In this document: positions 10,325-20,959 of the stretch, one piece after another
How the letters are laid out: every line of letters starts with the position of its first letter
Position numbering within the stretch: the first letter of the stretch is position 1
Assembly: GCA_014529385.2 (NCBI GenBank)
Contig: CM043958.1
Coordinates: 148,835,293 to 148,899,292, forward strand
Length of the DNA: 64,000 nt
DNA from: Adiantum capillus-veneris
Taxonomy: Eukaryota > Streptophyta > Polypodiopsida > Polypodiales > Pteridaceae
Direction of reading: 5' to 3'
Translations under genes and position numbers: made by a program
Notes under the pieces: model-generated
The model's database searches: none
Seen by the model: only the letters and a program-made list of their open reading frames with translations
Told to the model about the DNA's origin: nothing

Positions 10325-13300
10325 AGGTGCTCAAAGCCATACCGGCCAATATATTCATCGGAAGATTTCAAGCAATGGACGGAGAGATAGTAAAGACTAC
10401 CATCTTTCCAAGGGAATTATGGACACTACAACAAAAGTCCGAAGTGCAAGCAGGGGCCAAGTGCCTTCAATTGGATAGCTTTCTACGACTAGGGTAAAAG
10501 CCCCAATTATGGGACAGGCCCCAAAATAAGGCCGAATCTGAGCCAAATATATTATTACAAGGTTGAACCTGAGGCAAGACGAGCCCGCTTGGGTAGTTGG
10601 TCAGTTCACAATGATGTGTAATGCTTTCATGGTTGCGACTAGAGTTTGAGCCCGTCTTTTTCTATGTCCGCCTTCTCACCCAAGGTGTTTCCTGCTATAC
10701 AGGGGCACTTTTCTTTTGCACTACAATTTTGTAATCTCCCTCACAATGCTTGAAATCTCAGTCGGGTCTGTCAGTGCTTCTTCCGCAAGTAGGCTATATC
10801 CTCAGCTCCAGGTTGCGCCATTCTGCGGTCAAAATTTTACAATATAGCTCCAGGATATAATTGGACAATTTTAGTGTCCTTAACCTGGGGCTTTTACCCT
10901 ATCGCCATGGGAACTGATTTCAAAAGGACTCACAAACTCATAAGCTCTATTCAATACAATGGGGAAGCCACCCTGATGGACAAAGATGGAGCGACAATCA
11001 AAGTTAAAATCACCGCAGAAATAATCAATGAAGCTCTCCATCTGTAGCAAGGGACACACAATCTATTGCAAAAGACAAAAGCAATAGATAACGACAAAGC
11101 CTTTTTGAAGCAAACAAGACACAAGCTAACATATCAAGATTTGATCTACTCAAAAACAAAATTTCTGTTGCGTCTCATATCGCAACATTTCAAAGTACAG
11201 AAGCCACCAAGATACACTAAACTACTGTTACACATGGCAGTAGTAATGGCAATGGGCTTAATAGAAAGAAGAGTGGTCAGCTGCAACTTTGGAAACTACC
11301 TCCTGGACAACATAGTAGAAGCAAATCTCAAGGGGAGCCAAAAGAGCAAGACCTACATGAACATTGGATTAGTGCTGACTCAAATTGCCTACCAAGCATT
11401 GAGAAATATTGTTGATCTACCACCTGCAGAAGCAAAGATAGATTTGATCCACAAATCTAGAAGAGCAGTAAAACCAGTAGTCGGACCATCCACAAGGCCA
11501 AAACCAAAGGTTAATTAAACAGGACAGGGCGCAACAAGAACGTACACTGACAGTGAGAAGACAGAGTCGGATGCACTGAATAGTGAGGAAGCGGGGTCTA
11601 AGGAAAGAGATACCCCTTCAAATTACCAGTCTTCAAATGAGGAGCATGGGAGTGAGTTTTCCATGAGATATACAAGATTGAAAAAGAGAATAGCTCGGGC
11701 GGCAGAGGCCATCCCAGTTATCCAAGCCAGAAGAACAATGGAAGAAGCGTAGGTGCAAAGGGAAAGAATCCGACAACAAAATCATGAAGAGAAAATAAAT
11801 AAGGAAACAAAATCGAACGATGAAAAAGAGGAAGAGGAAGAAGAAGACATCCCTTTACTATGCAAACAGACAACAACTCTTGAATAGATCAAACAAGGTA
11901 AAAGATAGGAAGCGGATGAGACATGTGGCAACGGATTCAAAATGAGCTCAAAAAAAAGATGGAGCAAAGAAAAAGAGAAGAGGCAAAGCGGCCACGCATC
12001 GATGATCTCAAATCATCCGCCAAATCTATGAAGGCCGAGGAAGAAGATGATAACTAAGAAGAGAAGGGAGAGCAGGACACGCTAGACCAGCAAGGTTACG
12101 ATTTTGAATCTTGAAAAGACAAAGAGGTAGCTTTAGAGGTTGGAACAGAAAAAAGAGAAGAAGCTGTAGACCTTCCAACAAGGGGTAGATAAGTCACAAG
12201 AGAAGGTGGATCAAGAAAAAGAGACAGCTTCGCCAGAAACTACTACAGTTTCAACTACTATTGAAGTATTGAAAACAAAGGAAAGAATGACGGAAGAGGC
12301 TAGAACATTCAAACAGGGCCAAAAAAGCCAGCAAAAACTACGAACGCCTCGTTCGCAAGCTATGGTAGAGGAGGGAGAAGAAATGATGAGGTCATTCGAC
12401 ACTGATGCCTATCTAGAGAAGATCAAGCTCCTATTCAAATGCCAAAGAGCTCTCTACAACTTGCACGAGCTAGAGGTGGAAGACACCAAGAAGGAGACAT
12501 CTAAAGCAGCTGAAAACAATTTTCAACTACAAGACAAAATAGAGGAGTTGCAAAAAGTTCAGCTAGAACTCCAATTAGAGTTGCAAAAAGTTCAGCTAGA
12601 ACTCCAATTAGAGTTGCAAAGATAACAAGAAAATGCAACCTATTACTACGAGGAGGTCCAACAATTTAATGAGTCCAACACTACTCTGCAAGTCAAGGAG
12701 CAATGACTAGAGGAGGAGCTAACCAGAGAAAGAGAGCAGAGTGAAAAGCTGCAAGAGTCCTATGCGGTGACCAGCAAGACTCTAACCCATCTTTTAGCCC
12801 TGCAGGGGACATTGAGCTCCTCAAGCTTGATAGCTAGATCAACCTCGCTGAACAAAGAGGTCTAATATCTAAAGGAGGCCCTTGCTCAACGAAAATATGA
12901 TAAACAAATCATGACAGTAGGGCATAGAGCACTACAAAAAGCCAAAGACGATGAGATTGAAGATTTGAGAAAGCAGTTGGCAGAGGCCCAGGGAGATTTG
13001 GAGGCTCTAAGTGCAACACAAGCGAAGTTTGAACAAACAGCTGAAGTGGAATCTAAGCAAACAGAGAATTTGAGCATTCCACTTTTGAAGCTCGCCAATA
13101 GATGTGCCAAGTACAAGAAGATGAAAAGTAACGTAGGAATCTGAAGATCCAGTCACAACATCCATCTCGAGTTCGGCCAAGGAAGAAATTCAGCACTGGA
13201 TCTCAAAAGTCAAAGATCTCTCACACAAAGAATATCTAGAAGATGAATTGAAAATGTTGGAATCAGTTTCCTTGCTCATGATCACTCCAGATTGAAGTAG

Positions 13301-14184
13301 TGAAAAACTTTAGGCGTGAGATTATTGCCCTGCCGCTGATGAGGGAGGAGACCAGAATATGGAAACAAAAAATGCTACCTTCCCTTGAGCCAAACAACAG
13401 AGGGGGTTCTTGTCACCACAATACAAATTCATAATATCATTGACAATCAACCCCTCTAGTGAAAGAAATGGTTTGAGCAACGACCAACGTATGAAACATA
13501 CTACAGGAACGCTCCGCAGCATCTTAGGATCGACCCAACTTACTATCCCATTAACAGACGACGGTCATGGGATAGCTTTTACTCTTGGCAAAGCAAAAGA
13601 CCGGCAGTGTTGAACTACCCCGTTATAACAAATCCAAGAAATAACAACCCCCCCGCCAGAGAAGTATATGGTTCAGATGCTTAGAGGGGTCATCAACAAG
13701 ATGAAGGAGATCCCAAATCTCACATACCAAATGCTCGTGAAAATTGCCAAGATGCTAATCACCTGCATATCGGCATTCAATGATATGGAGGCAGCGGAGC
13801 ATCCCTGGCAGGTTTTTGTGGAAGGCACAAGAGGGATCTCCTAGAATATGGAGACAGAAATCCCAAGCAAAAATTTCATCATGGGATTCTATGCAAGAGT
13901 CATGTTCCAGCCCTCCCACTACATGCAAACTTTTGAGGAGGCATTCATGACCGGATTCTTTAAGGTAGACTCCGCCATATTTAATCCCATGACCAAAGAT
14001 CTACCAGCTTGACATATAGCCTATCAGAGCACTCTAAGAAATAATCCTTTCAGAGAGCTGGAAACAAAAGTGGGGATTAAGGCAAGGGCACAAAAGTTCA
14101 GGCACCTCACTGTGATGCTAGAAAAAAGACCGATCAATTACTAGAAGAGACTCAAAGACAGATTGCACGAGGACATGCAATGAA
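10325..14184 (+). pseudogene. LCC protein, copy 1 (coiled-coil protein of unknown function)
   Basis: It aligns along its length with the minus-strand ORF at 53020-56562. The N-terminal domain (10325-11520) shares FIGRF, GTDFKR..KLISSI, QKPPRYTKLLLHMAV and VLTQIAYQAL with FTGRF, GVDFQKAYELLSTI, KRPPRYTTPNHAV and VLTRIAYHAI. A charged Glu/Lys-rich middle follows (11520-12200), then a coiled-coil region (12206-13144, including an exact internal 30-nt repeat encoding KVQLELQLEL), then a C-terminal domain (13640-14170: EKYMVQML, LITCISAFN, GFYARVMFQPSHYM, FEEAF, LKDRL). No RT, integrase or protease is visible. The frame is broken by stops, frameshifts and a MITE. It takes the place of ORF1 behind a palindromic leader and ends 14 nt before a polypurine tract, so it could be a divergent Gag-like or accessory protein. 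Confidence 0.75.
10492..10899. mobile_element. MITE with 14-bp inverted repeats and TA duplication
   Basis: A 408-bp insertion with perfect 14-bp terminal inverted repeats GGGTAAAAGCCCCA / TGGGGCTTTTACCC, flanked by TA at 10490-10491 and 10900-10901. It interrupts the LCC reading between FLRL and GTDFKR. There is no coding capacity. A TA target duplication and short TIRs fit a Tc1/mariner (Stowaway-type) MITE; the family is inferred. Confidence 0.8.
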
Positions 14185-14198
14185 TAGGAAGGGAGGAA
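14185..14198 (+). promoter_or_regulatory. Polypurine tract of LCC element 1
   Basis: TAGGAAGGGAGGAA stands directly before TGTTTGG. The second LCC element has the equivalent arrangement GGCGAGGAGGGGGGGGAA before TGTTAGC, with GTGGACAC in the first 30 nt of both LTRs. This is the plus-strand primer site for reverse transcription. Confidence 0.7.
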
Positions 14199-14820
14199 TG
14201 TTTGGTGGACACATTGGACTGACATGTAAAAGGTAAATGTACACCAAATCTTGTAGCACTCGTTCATTTTTTGAAAGAAGTAGTGTAATTCAACTAAGAA
14301 GGATTCTCAATTGTAATATTTTTTCATGCCCTCTTAGCCTCTTTGAGTCTACAACCCTTGTAAGTGGCCGAATGGCCACGGGAAAGTCCCCTTAGCTCTT
14401 AAGTCAAAACCCTTAGTTTTGACTAACACGTTATCATTAACTTGAAGGAGTATTGGACGTTTACTGTGAGAGCCTCTTGCTACTACAATTTGTAATCCAC
14501 TTTTCTCCTTGTCTGGTAATCAGAATTTATTTTCGAATAACACATTGTGTTCCTTGTCTCTTGCTCTACAATCTAAGTGTAATCATTTTGGATTTTGTTG
14601 TGGTTCACAAGTCTTGCTTGTGAGCTAAATGCATTGATTTGAGGTCCTAAATGGTTGTTTTTGATGTTTTGACCATGGCTAAGTGTTTCTATGTTTAAGG
14701 GGGACAATTTCGTGTAGTTCTGTTTTAGTTTTTTGCACATTTTTGTGATAGATCGTGATTTATGAACCTTCCCAGATGACTGCAAAACTTGGTAGGATTG
14801 TACCCTTAGGTGTTGTAACA
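14199..14820 (+). repeat. 3' LTR of LCC element 1
   Basis: It begins TGTTTGGTGGACACATT just after the polypurine tract and is non-coding. The right end is not certain; TGTAACA at 14814-14820 is one possible end. The stretch between here and about 15100 shows nothing recognisable. Confidence 0.5.
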
Positions 14821-15099
14821 CCTTTCCTTAAGTTTCATTGCATTCTGAATTTGTTTGGATGCCGAAAAGACGTGATAACCTAGAGCAGTGAGATCAGACA
14901 TAGACTGATTTTCTAACTAGGAAGTGGTTGATTTGCTTTTGCCATAGTTTGAATAGCCCTCTGAGTTCACTTTGGTGAGATTGACACTCTCATTAAGTCT
15001 CCGTGCCCCATCCCAAGTCGCTTCCTTGCATATTGACATCATGCTAGTACAAAAAGCTATGCTGCAGACGTCCGTCGCGGTGACCTACTAACAATGATG

Positions 15100-15557
15100 T
15101 TCTCCCATATGCTTGAAATGACAATTGTACGACCCACACATCTTTATTACATCTAAAACAAGTCATAAAATGAGTTTAGTAAATTTAGTGCTCTTGTCGA
15201 CTCTGAAATCACTATTTTTTGTTACCACTTGGTGTGTAGATATGTTTGGTCATTGTTGACGCCATGGACTTGTCCGTTAGATAGTCTTGATGCTGCTCAT
15301 CCAATTTGGGCTCATTCGGAGTCAATTTGACTCCATCTATCAAAATTGACTCTTTGTAGTTTGCAAGTTTTTTTATGTTATTAGAGGGCTTCCTTGATTG
15401 TTTTCTTGAAACCATCTAAGTACATTGTCTATAGACGTTTTCTTGAAACCATCTAAGTACATTGTCTATAGATCTTGTCTATATGCTTCCCACGAAGTCA
15501 GAATTCAATTCTGGCATGTGGCAAAAACCTAGATTATTTACTTGGGGACCCCCTTGA
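15100..15557 (-). repeat. E2 gypsy LTR, U5-side part
   Basis: Similar to 57340-57780 of E1; both contain the block TGTCGACTCTGAAATCAC and GGACTTGTCCGT. The LTR is cut at 15557 by the copia insertion and continues at 19838. The left limit is placed where similarity to E1 fades and is approximate. Confidence 0.65.
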
Positions 15558-15783
15558 TGTTGGAATTAGGGTTGCAGAGAAACGTACTCAGCTTGGAGAA
15601 GACGAAGGAGACTCAAAGCACACAGTAGAGAGTGTGTTACTTAGTGTGTAATGGAAATATAGATAGACCTAGAGTGATGGGTGTATATACAATGCTCAGG
15701 GGAAAAAACCTCCTAAGAGGGAAAAAATGCCCCGGCGGTCCTAGTGTATTCACACACATCACTACCACATGTATATGGTAACA
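15558..15783 (-). repeat. Copia 3' LTR
   Basis: 226 bp with TGTTGGAATT...GGTAACA termini, paired with 19611-19837. On the minus strand it follows the polypurine tract. Confidence 0.95.
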
Positions 15784-15784
15784 A

Positions 15785-15797
15785 ATCCCCCCTGGAG
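15785..15797 (-). promoter_or_regulatory. Copia polypurine tract
   Basis: The minus strand reads CTCCAGGGGGGAT immediately before the 3' LTR, the standard position for plus-strand priming. Confidence 0.8.
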
Positions 15798-16094
15798 TGA
15801 TGCAGTGAACGAGAGCTGGCACATGAGTAAAGGGAAGTGCCATGCCCTGAGGACATGATCAATCCACAAAGGCGAGTAAGCCCAAAGCTTTGCGGAAAGC
15901 TTCAAGCTTCTCACAAGACAATGCCTTTTTGAAAAGATCTGCAAGGTTGTCTTGTGTTGGCACATAAGCCAAGCTGATCTCTCCCTGACATAGTGGTAAT
16001 GCACCTCAATGTTCTTTGTGCAAGAATGAAAAACTGGGTTCCTCACAACTGCAAATGCACTCTGACTGTCAGTGTAGATAGTGTTGGCAGTGTC

Positions 16095-16560
16095 CTATCC
16101 AACACCCAAATCATCCATAAGGCTTCTGAGCCATACACACTCAATCGTAGCTATGAAGACTGCCCTGTACTCAGTCTCACAACTTGAAGTGGCCACAGTA
16201 GGTTGCTTCTTGCTCAACCATGATATACATGAACTGCCAAGCATGAAACAAATACCACTTGTGGACACTTGCGTATCAAAACAACCAACCCAATTTGAGT
16301 CTGAAAAAGCATGTAAGTCTGGCGGCAATGATCCCCCCTTGGGATAAAACAAGCCAAGATGTAAAGTGCCACTAAGGTAGCGGAAAATCCTCTTGTCAGC
16401 TTAGACCCTGGGCTATGCATAAATCTGTTGACCTGTGAGACTGAAAATTGAATATCTGACCTCGTGTTGCATACATAAATGAGGCAGCCAACATCATGTA
16501 GACTCAACTTCAAACCTGTTTCCATGGGAGTGGCAATAGGTTTGCAATCCTCAAGTCCAT
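16095..16560 (-). pseudogene. Copia RT C-terminal end and RNase H
   Basis: Minus-strand frames read DCKPIATPME, then VGCLIYVCNTRSDIQFSVSQV (the last part of RVT_2), a broken stretch, and RNase H at 16095-16352 (AFSDSNWVGC, STSGICFMLG, SWLSKKQPTVATSSCETEY). The upstream RT core including the YVDD catalytic box is missing: about 60 nt separate this from the integrase C-terminal frame ending at 16607. The element therefore cannot encode its own reverse transcriptase. Confidence 0.85.
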
Positions 16561-16606
16561 TCGTATATTCACCACCGAAAAGAGGTAATAAAGTGTCATA
16601 AATGTC

Positions 16607-17756
16607 CTATGAGCTTATATTACTGTCTCTAGTACATGACAACAAGGGCTGAACAAAATCTCCCACAAACACTACATCCCGTGAAACCAGAATACGTTTT
16701 GTTTGTGGATGATACAACCTGTAACCTTTGCTTTCAGCACTATAACCAACAAAAATACATTTGACAGCTTTATCATCCAATTTTCTGCACTGTGTTTGTG
16801 GCACCAAAGCATATGCCAAACAACCAAAAACATGCATGTGCTCAATAGAAGGCTTTCTATCATGCCATGCTTCATATGGAGTAATAGACTACAAAGCTTT
16901 CATAGGACACTTGTTTAGTACATAAGTGGCACAGCTGATGGCCTCAAGCCAAAAAGAATGCGAAAAAGCTTGACTTTTGACCATACATCGTGCCATTTCC
17001 GTAAGTGGCCTGTTTTTCCTCTCAGCAACACCATTTTGCTAAGGTGTATAAGGCACTGTACATTGGTGTTTTATCCCACGACTAGCCAGAAATGCATTGA
17101 ATTCACGAGACATATACTCCCCCCCTCGATCGGAACGGAGGGTGCCCATAGTACATTTCGAGACATTTTCAGCCATAGCCAGAAATGTTTTGAAGCACAT
17201 AAAAACTTCGGACTTCACTTTAAGCGAAAATACCCATACATGCCTGGAGTAATCATCAATGAAAGTCATGAAGTAAAGGTAATTGCCCAAGGATGGAGTT
17301 TGCATGGGCCCAAACACTATGCATAAGCTGCAACCTGCATGTGGCCCGAACTGGAACCATCCTTTGGAAACTTAGAACGTTGTATCTTACCCAAAATACA
17401 GCCTTCACAAACATGTTTGATAGGTGCTTCAAGAGGCGGCAAAGAAGAAACCATATCAGATTTCTGCAAACCCAGCAAACTGGCAAAATTTAGATGACCA
17501 AAATGTGCATGCCAAAGTTTTGCATCTGAAATAGCCCCTAAATCTGCAACAGCATTTGCAAAATTTTGTCCACACTTGTCATACAGAGTGATCTTATAGA
17601 GCCCACAGCACAAAAGGCCAGATGCAACAATTTCATCACCAAAACTGAGACCATGAACTGTACATCTATCATCCACAAATTTGACTACAAGTCCAAGTCT
17701 AGCAAGTGTGGATATAGACAAGAGATTCTTCTTGATCCCATGTACATAGAGTGCAT
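16607..17756 (-). pseudogene. Copia integrase region
   Basis: From high to low coordinates: a GAG-pre-integrase zinc domain (KLWHAHFGHLNFASL, CEGCILGK, 17317-17560), the catalytic core (FMTFIDDYSRHVWVF; LRSDRGGEYMS) at 17039-17317, and the C-terminal part (MHVFGCLAYALVP, KCIFVGYSAESKGYRLY) at 16607-16837. At least two frameshifts separate these parts. In the family this protein inserts the cDNA into host DNA; here it is non-functional. Confidence 0.9.
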
Positions 17757-17801
17757 TAACAAGTGAAGGAACTGCCATTTGTAGCAGTAAGCACAATCTT
17801 T

Positions 17802-18266
17802 CTAACTCCCTGAACCGGATAAGAGGCATTGTTGGCACAAGTGACTGAATTCCCATGAGGGACAGACTCGAGAGAGGTGAACAATTCGATGTGATGTAAT
17901 GTGCTCTGTAGAACCACTGTTGAAATACCACACATGTGAATCTGCAGCAACTGACAAGCATGCATCATGGACAGTAGGATTGTAAGTGCATTGTGCACTA
18001 AAAGCCCTTTCTTCATCAACATCAGCAACACAGTCTCCTTTCACAGAAGACTCAACAATGGCTGCATTTGTAGTGGAACCAGCATTTGCAGTGGAACCAC
18101 CCTCTTTCTTCTTAGCCTCTTTGGCCTTCAACTTAGGACATGACTTGATCAAGTGATCATTAGCTTTACAATAATGGCAATGCATTTTCTTTTTGCCCTT
18201 ATCACCATAATTTCTAGATGAATTGCTGCCAACAGAAGCATTAGGAACATAATTTTTTCCACTCAC
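17802..18266 (-). pseudogene. Copia nucleocapsid zinc knuckle and protease start
   Basis: This 154-residue frame has a CCHC knuckle (CHYCKANDHLIKSC, CX2CX4HX4C) followed by the aspartic protease active-site region WYFNSGSTEHIT. The usual motif is WYxDSGAS, so the catalytic Asp is replaced by Asn. That change alone would abolish proteolysis. Confidence 0.85.
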
Positions 18267-18436
18267 AGCAGCAGAACCATAAGAAGTGGTTGTATTGCCG
18301 TTACCACCCTTTCTTTGAGAAGCAATAAAAGCCTATTCAACTGCACGCTACCTAGTCTTGTTTTTTCTAGAAAGTGACTCTTGCAACAGCAATGTGAATA
18401 ATGCATCAAACTTGACAACTTCAGGATTTCTTTGGG

Positions 18437-19249
18437 TCATAAGTCTCCAAGTACAAAAGTCTGGTAAGAATCTGGTAAGGCATCAAGAACAGTCTGCACA
18501 AGGGAACTATCTGAAATGACTTCACCTGCAGAAATAAGTTGCTCATTGATATCCTTGAGACTAGCAAGGAAAGTGTCCATATCATCTTCCTCATGCATAA
18601 TCTTCGACTCCATCTCTTTACGCAGCAAAGCAATTATAGCCTCATTGTGACTTGCATAAAGACCAGCCAAAATATCCCAAGCCTGTTTTGCAAATTTTGC
18701 TGAACGGATGTGAGGAAAAATGATGCGCTTCATAGACAATGCAATCGATGCATGAGCCTGCGCATCCTTTACATCCCAACGAGATTGTTTTGCCGTCGGC
18801 AAAACAAATCTAATAGCAACAATCCTTGTAGGAAGACCTGCAACATCCTCAACATCGCCTACATCCTCTGAACCAGGACGTACATCCCGGGGCGGTCACT
18901 TTTTAGAATGTGTAGGATATCACGTGAGTTAACCGGAGAGGATTATTAAAAGACCAAAATGTATAAAAATGTATACATACAGAGGGGGGTAGGGGTTTTC
19001 AAATAGGCTCACAGTGTAAATATAGTATGTATATTGGGGTATTATTAATTACCTCTTGAACGCATGTGATATAGGGGTCTTTTGATAGGTGACTGCCCCG
19101 GGACATACATCAATGCCCTGCACAATATTCTAGACACCCTTTGACACGAGAACATGTTGCATCATATAAGCCCAGAAAGGGTAATTGATCCCATCCAACC
19201 TGTCCTCAGCAGCAAACATCTTGAAGACATCTGTGTTATTGTCAGCCAT
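18437..19249 (-). pseudogene. Copia gag (UBN2-type), split by a MITE
   Basis: It starts MADNNTDVFKMFAAEDRLDG at 19249 (minus) with NYPFWAYMM, and continues after the MITE with RWDVKDAQAHASIALSM and LAGLYASHNEAII, typical of copia gag (UBN2/DUF4219-like). The 217-bp insertion at 18886-19102 falls between IVQGIDV and CPGSEDV. One in-frame stop precedes the insertion (VSKGV*NIV). Confidence 0.85.
18886..19102. mobile_element. 217-bp MITE inside copia gag
   Basis: The ends are CCCGGGGCGGTCAC and, reverse-complemented, CCCGGGGCAGTCAC. Weaker inverted similarity extends about 60 bp inwards (ATATCACGTGAGTT / ATATCACATGCGTT). The flanking direct repeat is GGACGTACAT / GGACATACAT (18876-18885, 19101-19110), which gives an 8-10 bp target duplication depending on the exact end. 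Removing the insert restores continuity of the gag alignment. An 8-bp duplication would fit hAT, 9-10 bp Mutator; the superfamily is unresolved. Confidence 0.85.
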
Positions 19250-19596
19250 GGTAGATGCTGCACCTGATGTGAAAACTGCCCAAAAAGAGGAGAAACGGAG
19301 CGGGAACACCACGTGTTGTGTAGCAAAAACCATAGAAGACTGTAAGGCACTATTATGCAGAAATTGGCACTGACAAAAATTCTGCACAAATGACAAAATT
19401 GCCTGTGCAAACCTACCTGTAGTGTAAACGAAGGCCAAAATGAGCCCGAATCAAAAATCTGAGCAAATTTATCTCTATGAGCTTTCCCAAAATATTTTGT
19501 TGACCTGCAAACGCTCACCAAACCTCACTATAATCGAAGAAAGTGAGCAGGCGTGTGTTGGAGCTGCTGGCGACTAAGCTCGGGAGGACGTAACCT

Positions 19597-19608
19597 GCTC
19601 TGATACCA
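19597..19608 (-). promoter_or_regulatory. Copia primer-binding site
   Basis: The minus strand reads TGGTATCAGAGC, a perfect complement to the 3' end of plant initiator tRNA-Met, 2 nt from the 5' LTR. Confidence 0.95.
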
Positions 19609-19610
19609 AT

Positions 19611-19837
19611 TGTTGGAATTAGGGTTGCAGAGAAACACACACAGCTTGGAGAAGACGAAGGAAGCTCAAGTCACACAATAGAGATTGTGCTACTTAGTGT
19701 GCAATGGAAAGATAGATAGCCCTAGAGTGATGTGTGTATATACAATGCTCAGGGGGAAAAACCTCCTAAAGAGGGAAAAAATGCCCCAGTGGTCCTAGTG
19801 TGTTCACACACATCACTACCACATGTATATGGTAACA
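19611..19837 (-). repeat. Copia 5' LTR
   Basis: 227 bp, TGTTGGAATT...GGTAACA, paired with 15558-15783. The minus strand contains TATATACACACATC as a possible TATA-like segment. Confidence 0.95.
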
Positions 19838-19842
19838 CTAGA

Positions 19843-20737
19843 CCCCTGCCAAATGGTCATCCTATGATATGGAAGAGTTCTACTATCTAGGGGCATGCTA
19901 TAGTTCAAATAATGTCCAATTCAGTTGAGCTGACAAGCCGCTATGGTCGTTTTTGTGTTTTAGTAGTCTGTACACAGTCAAGATTCTAGGGTTTTTTACG
20001 GGACCTATACCTGCTACCCGACTGCATAGAGATGTTCTTTGATGAGTTTAAAACTTACCCCTCATGTCTCGTGTGAAACAGCGCTGGAAATGGGTGACTG
20101 TGGACTCCGGAAATCGCTCGCGAAGAAGGTCGAGAGCTCTCTTCTCCAAGGATAACTAGTCGAAATGAGGTGATTTTGGGCTACCTAAGATGACTATACT
20201 CGGACTTCCCAAACTACCTTTTTCCACATTCCCTTGTTAGTCCTAATAGGCTGTGAAATCTATGTTAGACTGGAAAATTTCCTCAATCGGACTTCGTTAG
20301 CTCATTGGGCCTCCTGCTTTCGTTTTTTGTTTTGATCAAAAGAATTTGTGCCTTACTCTCTTGTCCTCTTGATCATCAGTGTAATTTTAATTTCTCAATC
20401 TGGGCTCATTTGCTATTTATTATTAATTTTTGACTTGTTTATTGAACAAATCAATGAAAATAATAAAATGCACTAAAAAATGCAAAGTGAAAGATCAACA
20501 ACTAAGAAAATTCATTGAAAAGCACTAGTTTATTACTTTTTGGTGGATTTTTCTATTTTTAAACTCCAATATCAAGAAAAATCTATGAAAATAAATAAAA
20601 AGGGCTATTTTTAATGTAATTTATGATAGTATATACAATATTTACACTCATCAAGGAGATTTTATCAACTGAAATTTTGTTGTTGATGATTTTCAAGGGC
20701 ATTACTAGGTAATTTTGCAAAAAACCATACGTTAACA
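19843..20737 (-). repeat. E2 gypsy LTR, U3-side part
   Basis: Similar to 57790-58713 of E1 throughout. Shared segments include GTTAGTCCTA, TTATTATTAATTTT and TGATAGTATATACA. It also holds the donor-like CTTACCCCTCATGTCTCGTG (minus GAGGGGTAAG) near 20060. The minus-strand LTR start is TGTTAAC at 20737. A polypurine tract (minus GAAGAGGAAAAAAAAAG) lies at 20743-20759. Confidence 0.75.
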
Positions 20738-20959
20738 TCCAACTTTTTTTTTCCTCTTCAAACATTGCCCTTAATTAATGAAGTTTCCTTCCACCTCTCC
20801 TAGATGGAGTACTCCGGGACGACTGTGTGCATGGGTTGAATATTCATGTCTATGCATAGCCGTGGTTGTCTCTACCATGCTTTGAAGGTCAATGCAATTC
20901 AAATCAGTATGCGGTGCAAGAGTTGGGTCTTGAGTAGTTAACTCAAGGGTTTCCGTGGT

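Larger units (their letters stand above)
15558..19837 (-). mobile_element. Ty1/copia element nested in E2 LTR
   Basis: A 4,280-bp element with two LTRs (15558-15783 and 19611-19837), a primer site and a polypurine tract. Target duplications are CTTGA (15553-15557) and CTAGA (19838-19842), with one mismatch. The empty site is visible in the E1 LTR at 57770-57790 (CCCCTTGACCCCAG), which independently confirms both boundaries. It carries gag, protease, integrase and RNase H remnants, but most of the RT is deleted and many frames are broken. The LTRs differ at roughly 20 of 226 positions by eye, so the insertion is not recent. Confidence 0.95.

Noticed and set aside
15099-15115. A leader palindrome around GTCCGTCGCGGTGAC in the E2 LTR
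   Set aside because: Only the ends and the CGCG centre match; too imperfect to count as a copy of any palindrome class.
16958-17326. 122-residue plus-strand ORF inside the copia region
   Set aside because: Antisense shadow of the copia integrase.
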